Assembly (NCBI RefSeq): GCF_900624995.1
Contig: NZ_UYXQ01000024.1
Location: 1 to 63,214, forward strand
DNA length: 63,214 nt
Source: Pseudomonas antarctica
GTDB lineage: Bacteria; Pseudomonadota; Gammaproteobacteria; Pseudomonadales; Pseudomonadaceae
Direction of reading: 5' to 3'
Below are positions 44,852-54,062 of the stretch, piece by piece. A program made the position numbers and the translations under genes. Within the stretch, counting starts at the first letter, position 1. The number at the start of each line of letters is the position of its first letter. Below the pieces are notes generated by a model. It was given only the letters and a program-made list of their open reading frames with translations. It ran no database searches and was not told the origin of the DNA.

Positions 44852-45224
44852 AGGTACCTTCCCAGATTCAGGTATTAAATTCGCAATTGCCGATTATCAG
44901 AGGGCCTGAATGTGCAAGCCGTCCGGTTACCTGATTGGCATTTATCTGGAAGAGGGTTCCGACGTCGTAGGTCGTGTGAGTAGCTATTTGTATCAGCGGT
45001 AGGGCCCCAACGCCTAGCCGCCGTTCGTACAGGAAACTGACAGCAAATTTATGTGCTTGTAACATTCAGAAACGTACAATCCCGCCAGCAACGTCTCGTT
45101 GCCCCTGACTCACGAAAACAGCGCCCGTCCTTCTCGCAGGGACACTCGTGCAGCAGCGAAGCTCACGCCCATCACGCCCCTGAACCTGAACGCTGCAGAA
45201 CTGACAGCCTATGAGCAACGGCCT
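44852..45224. other. AT-rich intergenic region with hrp-box-like site
   Basis: 373 bp between the divergent orphan gene and the ABC permease. It holds the hrp-box-like motif at 44932-44960. The right part (45099-45224) is open in the permease frame but lacks a credible start and is treated as leader. No RNA gene or other repeat seen. Confidence 0.5.
44932..44960 (-). promoter_or_regulatory. Candidate hrp box (HrpL-type promoter)
   Basis: On the minus strand GGAACC-N16-CCAATCA, against the HrpL consensus GGAACC-N15/16-CCACNNA: ten of eleven defined bases match and the spacer is standard. Its 3' end is 81 bp upstream of the orphan gene's ATG, a normal distance. One-mismatch matches are expected a few times by chance in a window this size, so the weight comes from position and orientation. 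Confidence 0.5.
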
Positions 45225-46970
45225 ATGAAAAAAGTATTCCGTCACTACATACCGGCGTCCACGCTGCGCTTGCTGCCCAACCGCTGGGACTTGGTCGCCC
45301 TGCCGCTGGTGATTGGCTTTCTGTTGTTTTTTTCCATCACCGCCCGCGAGACCTGGGCGCCTATCGCCACCTTGCAAAGTGAAGTCATTTCCCTCGACCC
45401 GGCCAACCTGCCGGAGTACGCGATGCGCACTACCCTGCGCATGCTCGCGGCGATGGTCGCAGCGCTGATTTTCACGCTGTTGTACGGCACCCTGGCGGCC
45501 AAAAGCCGGCGCGCCGAGAAACTGCTGGTGCCGGTGCTCGATATCCTGCAATCGGTGCCAGTGCTGGGTTACATCTCCTTTACCGTGACGTTTTTCCTGC
45601 TGCTGTTTCCCGGGCGCGTACTGGGTGCCGAGTTCGCGGCAATTTTTGCGATCTTCACCAGCCAGGCCTGGAACATGAGTTTCAGCTTCTACCAGTCACT
45701 GCGCATGCTGCCCCATGACCTGGTGGAAGTATCGACCAACCTGCGTCTCTGCGGCTGGCAGAAGTTCTGGAAGCTCGACGTGCCCTTCGCCATGCCGGGG
45801 CTGGTGTGGAACATGATGATGAGCATGTCCGGCGGCTGGTTTTTCGTGGTCGCCTCCGAAGCCATCACCGTCGGCGACAAGACCATCACCCTGCCGGGCG
45901 TGGGCTCATACCTGGCGCTGGCCATTGCCCAGAAAGACCTGCACGCCGTGGGCTACGTGATCCTGGCGATGATCGCGGTGATCCTGATCTACGACCAGTT
46001 TCTGTTCCGCCCCTTGGTGGCCTGGGCTGACAAGTTCCGCATGGAAACCACCGCCTCCCAGGGTGCAGCGCCGCAATCCTGGGTGCTCAACCTGATCCAA
46101 CGTACGCGCGTGGTTCAGCGCATCCTGCGCCCGATCACCCGCGCCATCAGCCGTATCGGCAACAAACGCTTCAGCCTGGCAGGCGGTGCATTCAAAGCGT
46201 TGCCGGTGGAAACACCTGGCACCTCAAAGATTATCGATTGGGCATGGGGCACGCTCATCTCCCTGATGGCGGCGTATGCGCTGTATCACATCGTGTTGTA
46301 CGTCGGCACCGAGGTGACCTTCGCCGAGGTCGGCCATGTGTTTGTACTGGGCTTGATCACACTGCTGCGGGTCACCGGCCTGATCCTGATCGCGTCGCTG
46401 ATCTGGGTGCCTTTGGGGGTGATCATCGGCTTGCGCCCCAGCCTCGCGGAAAAAATCCAGCCGCTGGCGCAGTTCCTTGCCGCGTTCCCGGCGAACCTGC
46501 TGTTCCCGGTGTTCGTGATCGTGATCCTGCATTACCACCTCAACCCGGATATCTGGTTGAGCCCGCTGATCGTGCTAGGCACCCAGTGGTACATCCTGTT
46601 CAACGTGATCGCCGGCGCCAGTGCGTTTCCCAACGACTTCAAGGAGGCCGCCGCCAACTTCCGTATTCGCGGCTGGCTGTGGTGGCGCAAGGTGATGCTG
46701 CCGGGAATCTTCCCGTACTACGTCACCGGCGCCATTACTGCGTCGGGCGGCGCGTGGAACGCCAGTATCGTTTCCGAGTACGTGTCCTGGGGTCAGGACA
46801 ACGTGGTCGCGCACGGGCTGGGCGCCTACATCGCACAGACCACCGCCGCCGGCGACTTCCCAAAGATCGCGCTGGGCGTGGTGGTGATGTCGATCTTCGT
46901 CGTGGCCTTCAACCGCGCAGTCTGGCGGCCGATGTACGCCTTGGCTGAAAACAAACTTCGTCTGAATTGA
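45225..46970 (+). CDS. ABC transporter permease, two fused NitT/TauT-type domains
   Basis: A 581-residue inner-membrane protein with two binding-protein-dependent permease domains (about 70-300 and 370-575), each with the EAA-type cytoplasmic loop (EVSTNLRLCGWQKFWKLDVP; EAAANFRIRGWLWWRKVMLP). The ATG at 45225 gives a start (MKKVFRHYIPASTLRLL) just before the first TM helix. It overlaps or abuts the ATPase gene downstream. The substrate is unknown; the family imports nitrate, sulfonates, taurine and similar anions. No periplasmic binding protein gene is adjacent. Confidence 0.88.
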   Translation: MKKVFRHYIPASTLRLLPNRWDLVALPLVIGFLLFFSITARETWAPIATLQSEVISLDPANLPEYAMRTTLRMLAAMVAALIFTLLYGTLAAKSRRAEKLLVPVLDILQSVPVLGYISFTVTFFLLLFPGRVLGAEFAAIFAIFTSQAWNMSFSFYQSLRMLPHDLVEVSTNLRLCGWQKFWKLDVPFAMPGLVWNMMMSMSGGWFFVVASEAITVGDKTITLPGVGSYLALAIAQKDLHAVGYVILAMIAVILIYDQFLFRPLVAWADKFRMETTASQGAAPQSWVLNLIQRTRVVQRILRPITRAISRIGNKRFSLAGGAFKALPVETPGTSKIIDWAWGTLISLMAAYALYHIVLYVGTEVTFAEVGHVFVLGLITLLRVTGLILIASLIWVPLGVIIGLRPSLAEKIQPLAQFLAAFPANLLFPVFVIVILHYHLNPDIWLSPLIVLGTQWYILFNVIAGASAFPNDFKEAAANFRIRGWLWWRKVMLPGIFPYYVTGAITASGGAWNASIVSEYVSWGQDNVVAHGLGAYIAQTTAAGDFPKIALGVVVMSIFVVAFNRAVWRPMYALAENKLRLN

Positions 46971-46984
46971 TGGGATTCGCTGTG

Positions 46985-48304
46985 ATGAATAGCGCTACCG
47001 AACACGCGGCTGATACGCCGAGAATCTACTCGCTGAAAAACGTCAACCGCGTCTTCGGCAAAGGCAAAGACGAACTGCAGGTGCTCTGCGGCGTGGACCT
47101 AAGCCTGCATGAAGGCGAGATCGTCGGCATGCTCGGCCGCTCCGGCTCAGGCAAGTCCACGCTGCTGCGTATCATCGCCGGGCTGATTCAACCATCGTCG
47201 GGCGACGTCCTGTATAACGGCGCGCCGCTGAACGGCCCGGCTGAAGGGGTGGCGATGGTGTTCCAGACCTTTGCGCTATTCCCTTGGCTGACTGTGCTGG
47301 AAAACGTGGAAGCCGGCCTGCAAGCCTTGCAAGTCGAGCGCAAGGAAAGCCGCAGGCGCGCCCTGGCCGCCATCGACCTGATCGGCCTGGACGGTTTTGA
47401 AAACGCTTACCCGCGCGAATTGTCCGGCGGCATGCGCCAGCGTGTGGGCTTTGCCCGCGGCCTCGTCGTCAACCCAACCTTGCTGCTGATGGACGAACCC
47501 TTCTCGGCCCTGGACGTGCTCACCGCCGAAACCCTGCGTACCGACCTGCTGGATTTGTGGAGCGGCAAACAGCTGCCGATCAAGTCGATCCTGATCGTGA
47601 CCCACAACATCGAAGAAGCGGTGCTGATGTGCGACCGCATCCTGGTGTTGTCGTCCAACCCCGGCCGCGTGGTCGCCGAAATCAAAGTGCCGTTTGCGCA
47701 CCCGCGCAACCGGCTGGCCCCAACCTTCCGGCAAATGGTCGACGACATCTATGCGCTGATGACCGACCGGCGCAGCGCCGATGTCAAAGGCATACCCGAG
47801 CTGAAAATGGGCAGCCTGCTGCCACAAGTGTCCACCAACCTGATGGCCGGTCTGATCGAAACCCTGGCCGCCGAGCCCTACAACGGCCACGCCGGCTTAC
47901 CGACCGTGGCGGAACGGCGCCTGCTGGAAGTCGACGATTTGTTCCCGGTGGCCGAAATGCTCGAGCACTTGGGTTTCGCCGAGCTCAAGGGCGCCGACAT
48001 TACCCTCACCGACGCCGGCAAGCTGTTCGCCGACTACGGCACCCAAGAGCGTAAAACCCTGTTCGCCGAGCATTTGATCCGGCACGTGCCGTTGGCCGCG
48101 CGCATTCATCAGGTGCTGCTTGAACGCAGCGGGCACCGTGCGCCACGGGTGCGTTTTGAGCAGGAATTGGAAGACTCGATGACCGAAGCCTTTGTGGAAA
48201 AAACCCTGGAAAGCGTAGTGGCGTGGGGGCGTTATGCGGAGATTTTCTCGTATGACGACCATACCGAGACGTTTAGCCTGGATGATGTGGAAGGCAGTAT
48301 GTAA
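46985..48304 (+). CDS. ABC transporter ATPase with C-terminal AAA-associated domain
   Basis: About 439 residues. The NitT/TauT-type ATPase core (about 15-265) has Walker A GRSGSGKST, Q-loop VFQTFALFPW, signature LSGGMRQRVGFARG, Walker B LLLMDEPFSALD and switch His in VTHN. About 170 further residues form a winged-helix-like AAA-associated domain seen in a subset of these transporters. ATG 46985 is chosen; ATG 46970 overlaps the permease stop (TGATG) and is also possible. Forms a two-gene transporter with the permease. Confidence 0.88.
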   Translation: MNSATEHAADTPRIYSLKNVNRVFGKGKDELQVLCGVDLSLHEGEIVGMLGRSGSGKSTLLRIIAGLIQPSSGDVLYNGAPLNGPAEGVAMVFQTFALFPWLTVLENVEAGLQALQVERKESRRRALAAIDLIGLDGFENAYPRELSGGMRQRVGFARGLVVNPTLLLMDEPFSALDVLTAETLRTDLLDLWSGKQLPIKSILIVTHNIEEAVLMCDRILVLSSNPGRVVAEIKVPFAHPRNRLAPTFRQMVDDIYALMTDRRSADVKGIPELKMGSLLPQVSTNLMAGLIETLAAEPYNGHAGLPTVAERRLLEVDDLFPVAEMLEHLGFAELKGADITLTDAGKLFADYGTQERKTLFAEHLIRHVPLAARIHQVLLERSGHRAPRVRFEQELEDSMTEAFVEKTLESVVAWGRYAEIFSYDDHTETFSLDDVEGSM

Positions 48305-48346
48305 TTACCTGAGGCCGCCCCCCATCCAAATGTGGGAACAGGCTTG

Positions 48347-48435
48347 TGTGGGAGCGGGCTTGCTCGCGAATGCGGTGTGTCAGTGACAGATGAATTGCCT
48401 GACACTCCGCTTTCGCGAGCAAGCCCGCTCCCACA
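48347..48435. repeat. REPIN (near-perfect inverted REP doublet)
   Basis: TGTGGGAGCGGGCTTGCTCG at the left and its exact inverse CGAGCAAGCCCGCTCCCACA at the right, with about 40 bp between, the consensus P. fluorescens REPIN form. A third partial copy (TGTGGGAACAGGCTTG) begins at 48331. It separates convergent ATPase and prpD genes. Confidence 0.93.
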
Positions 48436-48453
48436 TTAGTTTTGTAGTGTCTT

Positions 48454-49938
48454 CTAAATAACGAACAGATCTACAAACCGATTCACCGGCGTAGCCTCAA
48501 GCCGCGCCTGATCCTTGCACACTGCAAAAATCTCCCCGCTGCGTTGTGCGGTAAATCGCGTGGCCAGGTTGGCCTTGAACTTGTCTTCCAGCAATGGAAT
48601 GCCATCCGCCCGACGCCGGCGGTGCCCAATCGGGTATTCCACCGCCACCTGCTCGGTGCTGGAACCATCCTTGAAAAACACCTGCACCGCGTTGGCGATG
48701 GAGCGCTTGTCCGCCTCCAGGTATTCGCGGCTGTAGCGTGGCTCTTCGACGATCACCATCTTCTGGCGCAGCTCATCAATGATCGGATGGGCCGCGTGAA
48801 ACTCATCTTCGTACTGCTCGGCCACCAAGTTGCCGAACGCCAACGGCACAGCGGTCATGTATTGCAGGCAGTGGTCGCGGTCGGCGGCGTTGGCCAGTGG
48901 GCCGACCTTGGAAATAATGCGAATCGCCGACTCGTGGGTGGTGATCACAATACGCTCGATTTCAAGCAGCCGATCTTTGACCTGCGGGTGCAATGTCACT
49001 GCGGCTTCGCAGGCGGTTTGCGCATGGAACTCAGCCGGGAAGCTGATCTTGAACAGCACGTTTTCCATCACGTAGGTGCCGTAGGGCTGGGACAGGCTGA
49101 ACGCGCGTTTGTCTTCAGGCTTGAGCGCCAGGTCCTTTTTGGTGTGGCTGAACAGCACGTCGTAGAAACCCCACTGCGGCGCGCTCAACACACCAGGAAT
49201 GCCCATCTCGCCGCGCAGGGCTATATCCGCGAGGCGCACGCCACGGCTGGATGCATCGCCTGCCGCCCAAGATTTGCGCGAGCCGGCGTTCGGCGCATGC
49301 CGATAAGTACGCAGTGCCTGGCCATCAACAAACGCATGGGACAATGCAGCCAGCAACTGCTCGCGGTTGGCGCCCATCAGCTTGGCCGTGACCGCCGTGG
49401 AGGCGACTTTCACCAGCAGCACATGGTCAAGGCCGACGCGGTTGAAGGCGTTTTCCAGGGCAATCACACCTTGGATTTCGTGGGCCATGATCATCGCGTC
49501 CAGCACCGCGCGCACGGTCAGCGGTGCGTCGCCATTGGCCACGCGCTTTTGCGAAAGATGATCAGCCACGGCGAGGATGCCACCGAGGTTATCCGAAGGG
49601 TGACCCCATTCGGCGGCGAGCCAGGTGTCGTTGTAGTCGAGCCAACGCACGATGCAACCGATGTCCCAGGCGGCTTTAATCGGGTCCAGGCGAAAGGAGG
49701 TACCCGGCACGCGCGCGCCGAACGGCACCACTGTGCCCTCGACGATCGGCCCCAGATGTTTGGTGCACTCGGGGAAGCGCAGGGCCAGCAGGCCACAGCC
49801 GAGTGTGTCCATCAGGCAGTTGCGGGCAGTGTCCAAGGCGTCCCGGGACTCGATGCGGTAATTGAGGACGTAATCGGCGATGTCCTGCAGGACTTGGTCG
49901 TAATCGGGGCGGTTGTTCTGGTCGACGTTAGCGCTCAT
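48454..49938 (-). CDS. prpD: 2-methylcitrate dehydratase
   Basis: A 494-residue MmgE/PrpD-family enzyme of the 2-methylcitrate cycle that detoxifies and uses propionyl-CoA. Family segments [32 protein letters not shown] and [29 protein letters not shown] are intact. The ATG at 49938 ([14 protein letters not shown]) is preferred. It is the last gene of the prp operon, 126 bp after prpF. Confidence 0.95.
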   Translation of the reverse strand: MSANVDQNNRPDYDQVLQDIADYVLNYRIESRDALDTARNCLMDTLGCGLLALRFPECTKHLGPIVEGTVVPFGARVPGTSFRLDPIKAAWDIGCIVRWLDYNDTWLAAEWGHPSDNLGGILAVADHLSQKRVANGDAPLTVRAVLDAMIMAHEIQGVIALENAFNRVGLDHVLLVKVASTAVTAKLMGANREQLLAALSHAFVDGQALRTYRHAPNAGSRKSWAAGDASSRGVRLADIALRGEMGIPGVLSAPQWGFYDVLFSHTKKDLALKPEDKRAFSLSQPYGTYVMENVLFKISFPAEFHAQTACEAAVTLHPQVKDRLLEIERIVITTHESAIRIISKVGPLANAADRDHCLQYMTAVPLAFGNLVAEQYEDEFHAAHPIIDELRQKMVIVEEPRYSREYLEADKRSIANAVQVFFKDGSSTEQVAVEYPIGHRRRRADGIPLLEDKFKANLATRFTAQRSGEIFAVCKDQARLEATPVNRFVDLFVI

Positions 49939-50064
49939 GGCCGTTCTCCAAACAGTTAGGGGTTGTTCCATCCTCAGGGTCAGGGTTGATCGTGGTTTGG
50001 CAGGTCTGATTGCCTGCCTTGGTCGTGCGGATACCACCATTCCATGTGGGGTCAGTGCAAGCTG

Positions 50065-51255
50065 TTAGAAGGCGTCGCCGGGAACGCGGACGAAGCCTTC
50101 CATCAGGACTCGCGCGCTGCGGCTCATGATGGCTTTTTTCACCCCCCATTCGCCGTTCACTTGTGTCGCTTCAGCGCCGACACGCAAGGTGCCGGACGGA
50201 TGCCCGAAGCGCACCGCATTGCGCTCAACACCACCGGCTGCGAGGTTGACCAAGGTGCCGGAAATCGCCGCCGCTGTGCCAATCGCCACCGCCGCCGTGC
50301 CCATCATGGCGTGGTGCAGCTTGCCCATCGACAGCGCGCGCACCAGCAAATCCACATCACCGGCCTTGATTGCCTTACCGCTGGACGCCACGTAGTCCAA
50401 AGGTTTGGCCACAAACGCGACCTTCGGCGTGTGTTGGCGCTGGGCGGCTTCGTCCAGGTGTTTGATCAAGCCCATGCGCAAGGCGCCATAGGCGCGTATG
50501 GTCTCGAACATCGCCAGGGCTTTGGGGTCGCTGTTGATCGCGCCTTGCAGCTCGGTACCGGTGTAGCCGAGGTCTTCAGCGTTGATAAAAATCGTCGGGA
50601 TGCCCGCGTTGATCAGCGTCGCCTTGAAGGTGCCGACACCGGGCACTTCCAAGTTGTCGATGAGATTGCCAGTGGGAAACATCGAGCCACCGCCGCCCTC
50701 TTCTTCCGCCGCCGGGTCCATAAACTCCAGCTGCACCTCGGCGGCTGGGAAGGTCACGCCGTCGAGTTCGAAGTCGCCGGTTTCCTGCACCGTGCCGTCG
50801 GTGATCGGCACGTGAGCAATGATGGTCTTGCCGATATTCGCCTGCCAGACCCGCACCACGGCTACGCCGTTGCGGGGCACGCGGGCCGGGTCGACCAGCC
50901 CGGCGCTGATGGCGAACGAGCCCACCGCGGCGGACAGGTTGCCGCAGTTGCCACTCCAGTCGACAAAAGGCTTGTCGATGGACACCTGGCCAAACAAGTA
51001 GTCCACGTCATGATCGGCGCGCGTACTTTTGGCGAGGATCACGGTTTTGCTGGTGCTCGAGGTGGCGCCGCCCATGCCGTCAATCTGCTTGTCGTAGGGA
51101 TCGGGGCTGCCGATCACCCGCAACAGCAGGGCATCGCGCGCGGCTCCCGGCACCTGCGCCGCTGCGGGCAGGTCTTTGAGGCTGAAAAACACGCCCTTGC
51201 TGGTACCGCCACGCATGTACGTGGCGGGGATCTTGATTTGCGCTGCGTGTGCCAT
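50065..51255 (-). CDS. prpF: PrpF, AcnD-accessory protein (aconitate isomerase fold)
   Basis: A 396-residue protein of the PrpF/diaminopimelate-epimerase fold. IPATYMRGGTSKGVFF at the N-terminus and SGNCGNLSAAVGSFA with its active-site Cys are typical. PrpF isomerises 2-methylaconitate so that AcnD and aconitase can complete the 2-methylcitrate cycle; it is always paired with acnD. The ATG at 51255 lies 10 bp after the acnD stop. Confidence 0.95.
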   Translation of the reverse strand: MAHAAQIKIPATYMRGGTSKGVFFSLKDLPAAAQVPGAARDALLLRVIGSPDPYDKQIDGMGGATSSTSKTVILAKSTRADHDVDYLFGQVSIDKPFVDWSGNCGNLSAAVGSFAISAGLVDPARVPRNGVAVVRVWQANIGKTIIAHVPITDGTVQETGDFELDGVTFPAAEVQLEFMDPAAEEEGGGGSMFPTGNLIDNLEVPGVGTFKATLINAGIPTIFINAEDLGYTGTELQGAINSDPKALAMFETIRAYGALRMGLIKHLDEAAQRQHTPKVAFVAKPLDYVASSGKAIKAGDVDLLVRALSMGKLHHAMMGTAAVAIGTAAAISGTLVNLAAGGVERNAVRFGHPSGTLRVGAEATQVNGEWGVKKAIMSRSARVLMEGFVRVPGDAF

Positions 51256-51265
51256 GGTTAACCCC

Positions 51266-53860
51266 TCAGGCGGTCGCCGCCGATTCCAGGAAGTCCTGGG
51301 CAAAACGTTGCAACACGCCGCCCGCCTCGTAGATCGACACTTCTTCAGCGGTGTCCAGGCGGCACGTCACCGGCACTTCGACACGTTCGCCATTCTTGCG
51401 GTTGATCACCAGGGTCAACTGCGCACGCGGGGTGCGCTGACCGATTACGTCATAGGTTTCGCTGCCGTCGATGTTCAAGGTGTGACGGTCGGTGCCCGGC
51501 AGGAACTCCAGCGGCAACACGCCCATGCCCACCAGGTTGGTGCGGTGAATACGCTCAAAACCTTCGGCGGCAATCGCCTCTACACCGGCCAGGCGTACGC
51601 CTTTGGCCGCCCAGTCGCGGGACGAACCCTGGCCGTAGTCGGCACCCGCAATAATGATCAGCGGCTGCTTGCGTTCCATGTAGGTTTCGATGGCTTCCCA
51701 CATCCGCGTGACCTGGCCTTCGGGCTCGATACGCGCCAGGGAACCCTGCTTGACCTTGCCGTTTTCAACCACCATTTCGTTGAACAGTTTCGGGTTGGCG
51801 AAGGTCGCGCGCTGCGCGGTCAAGTGGTCGCCGCGGTGGGTGGCGTATGAGTTGAAGTCGACCTCCGGCAGGCCCATTTTCGCCAGGTATTCACCGGCGG
51901 CGCTGCCCGGCATGATCGCGTTGGACGGCGACAAGTGGTCGGTGGTGATGTTGTCCGGTAGCACCGCCAGCGGGCGCATGCCCTTGAGCGGACGGGCACC
52001 GGCCAGCGCGCCTTCCCAGTAGGGCGGGCGGCGGATGTAGGTGCTTTGCGGGCGCCAGTCGTACAGCGGCGCGACTTTAGGGCCGGTGTCTTCGTGAATC
52101 GCGAACATCGGGATGTAGACCGCGCGGAACTGCTCCGGCTTGACCGAAGCCTTGACCACCGCGTCGATCTCTTCGTCGCTCGGCCAGATGTCTTTGAGGC
52201 GGATTTCCTTGCCGTCGGCATCCAGGCCCAGCACGTCCTTTTCAATGTCGAAACGGATGGTGCCGGCAATCGCATAAGCCACCACCAGCGGCGGCGAAGC
52301 GAGGAACGCTTGCTTGGCGTACGGGTGAATACGCCCGTCAAAGTTGCGGTTACCGGAAAGCACGGCAGTGGCGTAGAGGTCGCGGTCAATGATTTCTTGC
52401 TGGATCACCGGGTCGAGCGCACCGGACATGCCGTTGCAGGTGGTGCAGGCGAATGCCACGACACCAAAACCCAACTGCTCCAACTCGTGGGTCAAGCCCG
52501 CTTCGTCAAGGTACATCGCCACGGTTTTCGAACCCGGCGCCAGCGAGGATTTGACCCACGGTTTGCGGGCCAGCCCGAGCTTGTTGGCGTTACGTGCCAA
52601 CAGGCCGGCGGCGATCACGTTGCGCGGGTTGCTGGTGTTGGTGCAACTGGTAATGGCAGCAATGATCACCGCGCCGTCGGGCATTTGCCCCGGCACTTCG
52701 TCCCACTGGCCGCTGATGCCCTTGGCCGCCAGGTCGCTGGTGGCGACACGCGCGTGCGGGTTGCTCGGCCCCGCCATGTTGCGCACGACGCTGGACAGGT
52801 CGAAGGTCAGGCCACGCTCGTACTGCGCGCCCTTGAGGTCATCCGCCCACAGGCCGGTGTGACGCGCGTAGTGCTCCACCAGGGTGACTTGCTCGTCTTC
52901 ACGGCCGGTGAGTTTCAGATAGGCGATAGTCTGCGGGTCGATGTAGAACATTGCCGCCGTGGCGCCGTATTCCGGGGCCATGTTGGAGATGGTCGCGCGG
53001 TCGCCCAGGGTCAGTTTGGAGGCGCCTTCGCCGAAGAACTCCAGCCACGCGCCGACCACTTTTTGTTTACGCAGGAACTCGGTCAGCGCCAGCACCATGT
53101 CGGTGGCGGTGATGCCGGGCAACAGCTTGCCGGTGAGCTCCACGCCGATGATTTCCGGCAGGCGCATCCACGAGGCGCGGCCGAGCATCACGCTCTCGGC
53201 TTCCAGGCCGCCGACGCCGATGGCGATCACGCCCAGGGCATCCACGTGTGGGGTGTGACTGTCGGTGCCGACGCAGGTATCAGGGAACGCCACGCCATCT
53301 CGCACCTGAATCACCGGGGACATTTTCTCCAGGTTGATCTGGTGCATGATGCCGTTGCCGGGCGGGATCACGTCGACGTTTTTGAAGGCCTTTTTGGTCC
53401 ATTCGATAAAGTGGAAACGGTCTTCGTTGCGACGGTCTTCGATGGCGCGGTTTTTCTCGAACGCGTCCGGGTCGAAACCACCGGCCTCAACGGCCAGGGA
53501 GTGGTCGACGATCAGTTGGGTCGGCACCACCGGGTTGACCTGGGCCGGGTCGCCGCCTTGCAGGGCGATGGCATCGCGCAGGCCGGCGAGGTCGACCAGG
53601 GCGGTCTGCCCAAGAATGTCGTGGCACACCACACGCGCCGGGAACCACGGGAAGTCGAGGTCACGCTTGCGCTCGATCAGTTGGCTCAGGGACGCATTGA
53701 GCGTGGCCGGGTTGCAACGGCGCACCAGGTTCTCCGCGAGTACGCGTGAGGTGTAAGGCAAGGTGGCGTAGGCGCCAGGGGTGATTGCATCGACGGCCGC
53801 ACGGGCATCAAAGAAATCCAGGCGGCTGCTGGGCAGCGGTTTACGAAATTCAGTGTTCAT
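51266..53860 (-). CDS. acnD: Fe/S-dependent 2-methylisocitrate dehydratase AcnD
   Basis: An 864-residue aconitase-family enzyme that dehydrates 2-methylcitrate to 2-methyl-trans-aconitate. The [4Fe-4S] ligands are in TSCTNTSNP and CTTCNGMSG; the swivelling domain segment DYGQGSSRDWAAKG is present. The start MNTEFRKPLPSSRLDFFD at 53860 is the normal N-terminus. Pairing with prpF fits the AcnD/PrpF variant of the pathway. A REPIN separates it from prpC. Confidence 0.95.
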   Translation of the reverse strand: MNTEFRKPLPSSRLDFFDARAAVDAITPGAYATLPYTSRVLAENLVRRCNPATLNASLSQLIERKRDLDFPWFPARVVCHDILGQTALVDLAGLRDAIALQGGDPAQVNPVVPTQLIVDHSLAVEAGGFDPDAFEKNRAIEDRRNEDRFHFIEWTKKAFKNVDVIPPGNGIMHQINLEKMSPVIQVRDGVAFPDTCVGTDSHTPHVDALGVIAIGVGGLEAESVMLGRASWMRLPEIIGVELTGKLLPGITATDMVLALTEFLRKQKVVGAWLEFFGEGASKLTLGDRATISNMAPEYGATAAMFYIDPQTIAYLKLTGREDEQVTLVEHYARHTGLWADDLKGAQYERGLTFDLSSVVRNMAGPSNPHARVATSDLAAKGISGQWDEVPGQMPDGAVIIAAITSCTNTSNPRNVIAAGLLARNANKLGLARKPWVKSSLAPGSKTVAMYLDEAGLTHELEQLGFGVVAFACTTCNGMSGALDPVIQQEIIDRDLYATAVLSGNRNFDGRIHPYAKQAFLASPPLVVAYAIAGTIRFDIEKDVLGLDADGKEIRLKDIWPSDEEIDAVVKASVKPEQFRAVYIPMFAIHEDTGPKVAPLYDWRPQSTYIRRPPYWEGALAGARPLKGMRPLAVLPDNITTDHLSPSNAIMPGSAAGEYLAKMGLPEVDFNSYATHRGDHLTAQRATFANPKLFNEMVVENGKVKQGSLARIEPEGQVTRMWEAIETYMERKQPLIIIAGADYGQGSSRDWAAKGVRLAGVEAIAAEGFERIHRTNLVGMGVLPLEFLPGTDRHTLNIDGSETYDVIGQRTPRAQLTLVINRKNGERVEVPVTCRLDTAEEVSIYEAGGVLQRFAQDFLESAATA

Positions 53861-53930
53861 CGTCAGGACTCGGTCACGGTAGTTACAAAAGAAGAGCCGA
53901 GGCAGATCCAGAATTGGAATGAGGTCAAAA

Positions 53931-54020
53931 TGTGGGAGCGGGCTTGCTCGCGAAGGCGGTGTAACAGTCGCCCTATGTGTTGAATGACACACCGTATTCG
54001 CGAGCAAGCCCGCTCCCACA
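53931..54020. repeat. REPIN inside the prp operon
   Basis: TGTGGGAGCGGGCTTGCTCG (from 53931) and its inverse ending CCCGCTCCCACA (54020). It lies in the 202 bp between prpC and acnD, so it would be transcribed within the operon and could stabilise or limit mRNA there. Confidence 0.93.
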
Positions 54021-54062
54021 TTTTTGATTCGGTTACCACTTCAGGATCGCCGGTCACTTCAC

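Noticed and set aside
44868..45065. 65-codon minus-strand frame upstream of the orphan secreted-protein candidate
   Set aside because: It covers the hrp-box-like site, has no ribosome site or family features, and fits AT-rich intergenic sequence better.
45099..45224. N-terminal extension of the ABC permease by 42 residues
   Set aside because: The extension begins at a weak TTG/ATG-poor region and is hydrophilic without a homologous feel; the ATG at 45225 just before the first TM segment is more natural.
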